A DNA stretch of 5,962 nucleotides from Chloroflexota bacterium (GTDB taxonomy: Bacteria; Chloroflexota; Dehalococcoidia; DSTF01; JACRBR01). Below the pieces are notes generated by a model. The model was not told where the DNA came from, searched no databases, and saw only the letters and a list, made by a program, of their open reading frames with translations. A program made the translations under genes and the position numbers. Within the stretch, counting starts at the first letter, position 1, and each line of letters begins with the position of its first letter. The stretch spans positions 1 to 5,962 of the forward strand of contig JAKAMA010000165.1 in the NCBI GenBank assembly GCA_021813085.1, in the 5' to 3' direction. Of this stretch, positions 5,616-5,962 are shown piece by piece.

Positions 5616-5643
5616 GTGGCCCGGCCAGCAATGGCCGGGCCAC
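5616..5643 (+). terminator. Perfect 12-bp GCAA-capped hairpin, probable transcript end (possibly two-way)
   Basis: GTGGCCCGGCCA (5616-5627) and TGGCCGGGCCAC (5632-5643) are perfect complements around the tetraloop GCAA, a GNRA-type cap of high stability. It lies between the small ORF unit and the converging GltD-like gene, where a shared terminator is expected. No T-run follows on either strand, so it may act as a T-less terminator or as a stable 3' end. Confidence 0.6.
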
Positions 5644-5671
5644 ATCGTCTCCCCGGCACCCGCCGCCGTTT

Positions 5672-5706
5672 GGTTCCAGGTTCGAGGTTCTGGGTTCTGG
5701 GGCCTA
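5672..5706. repeat. Period-7 tandem repeat, 5 units, beside the gltD stop
   Basis: Units GGTTCCA, GGTTCGA, two copies of GGTTCTG, and a decayed GGGCCTA lie in one phase. The array ends 4 nt from the stop codon of the minus-strand GltD-like gene, so it directly follows that gene in its reading sense. Read on the minus strand the units share a GAAC core, similar to the GGAC core of the arrays after pcrA and the PIG-L gene. Confidence 0.65.
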
Positions 5707-5710
5707 ACCC

Positions 5711-5962
5711 TCACGTCCGCCCCCGCTTCGGCGGCAGCGACGACAGGTAGTCGTGGATCGCCTGCGCCGCGCGCCGCCCGTCCGCGAGCGCCGTCACCAC
5801 CAGGTCCGCGCCGTTGACGTTGTCGCCGCCCGCGAACACGCCCGGCCGCGTCGTCATGTACGTCTCGGGGTGCACCTCGACGAGGTTCCAGCGGTCCGTC
5901 GAGACGCCCGGCGCCGCGTCCTTGATCAGCGGGTCCGCGTTGTAGCCGATGGCGATCGAGAT
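5711..5962 (-). CDS. gltD: GltD-like NADPH-dependent glutamate synthase small subunit/oxidoreductase, C-terminal part
   Basis: The minus-strand frame is open from the window edge (5962) to a TGA at 5713-5711, giving the last 83 residues of a protein that normally has about 450-500. Seen: AIGYNADPLIKD at visible residues 4-15 and MTTRPGVFAGGDNVNGADLVVTALADGRRAAQAI from 36 to 69 (key residues: GVFAGGD at 41-47 and the GR at 62-63), then HDYL near the end. This is the FAD-binding C-terminal signature of the pyridine-nucleotide disulfide oxidoreductase branch that holds GltD, the small subunit of glutamate synthase, which passes electrons from NADPH to the large subunit. The dihydropyrimidine dehydrogenase subunit PreT and homotetrameric GltA share this tail, so the exact role needs the N-terminal part outside the window. 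It converges on the small ORF unit. Confidence 0.85.
   Translation of the reverse strand: MSIAIGYNADPLIKDAAPGVSTDRWNLVEVHPETYMTTRPGVFAGGDNVNGADLVVTALADGRRAAQAIHDYLSSLPPKRGRT

Noticed and set aside
1421..5710. Mobile element or CRISPR array
   Set aside because: No transposase-like frame, no long terminal inverted repeats, and the repeats present are 7-nt degenerate tandem units without spacers.
5436..5714. Minus-strand open frame (92 codons) across the small-ORF unit
   Set aside because: It runs through the hairpins and a period-7 repeat, has no ribosome-binding site or family features, and opposes a well-marked plus-strand unit.

Overview
This is a GC-rich (about 70% by eye), densely coded bacterial window with four plus-strand genes, a fifth tiny plus-strand gene, and one minus-strand gene at the right edge. 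The protein families, the high GC and the leaderless-type start sites would fit a Chloroflexota-like lineage (for example Dehalococcoidia or Thermomicrobia). This placement is an inference; no rRNA or other taxonomic marker is present.

Layout. Positions 2-1420 are the 3' part of a UvrD/PcrA-type DNA helicase, cut by the window start. Next come a 149-aa START/SRPBCC-fold protein (1668-2117), a full-length CinA (2228-3478), a PIG-L/LmbE zinc deacetylase (3682-4443), and a secreted, membrane-anchored protein with a probable Ig-like beta-sandwich (4598-5143). About 270 nt without a recognisable gene follows. Then comes a compact unit at 5413-5643: a good promoter, a 12-nt perfect complement of the 16S rRNA anti-Shine-Dalgarno tail, a 22-codon ORF with a CxxC motif, three short GC hairpins, and a perfect 12-bp GCAA-capped hairpin. 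At the right edge the C-terminal 83 residues of a GltD-like flavoprotein converge on this unit from the minus strand.

Regulation and organisation. The genes are not a tight operon: each is preceded by a gap of 110-250 nt and most have their own promoter-like sequence. For the SRPBCC, cinA and PIG-L genes the predicted -10 hexamer ends 6-7 nt before the start codon, so the mRNAs are probably leaderless. The secreted-protein gene has a short leader with a purine-rich site, and the 22-codon ORF has a perfect Shine-Dalgarno. The gaps after pcrA, the PIG-L gene and gltD hold degenerate tandem repeats of period 7 directly next to the upstream stop codon; a weaker one may follow cinA. Several gaps also hold stem-loops without a T-run.

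The large genes are mostly housekeeping (DNA repair, NMN or nucleotide salvage, glutamate synthesis) plus two of unknown target, and show no joint pathway. The item most likely to be undescribed is the small ORF/RNA unit at 5413-5643; the second is the period-7 repeat family.
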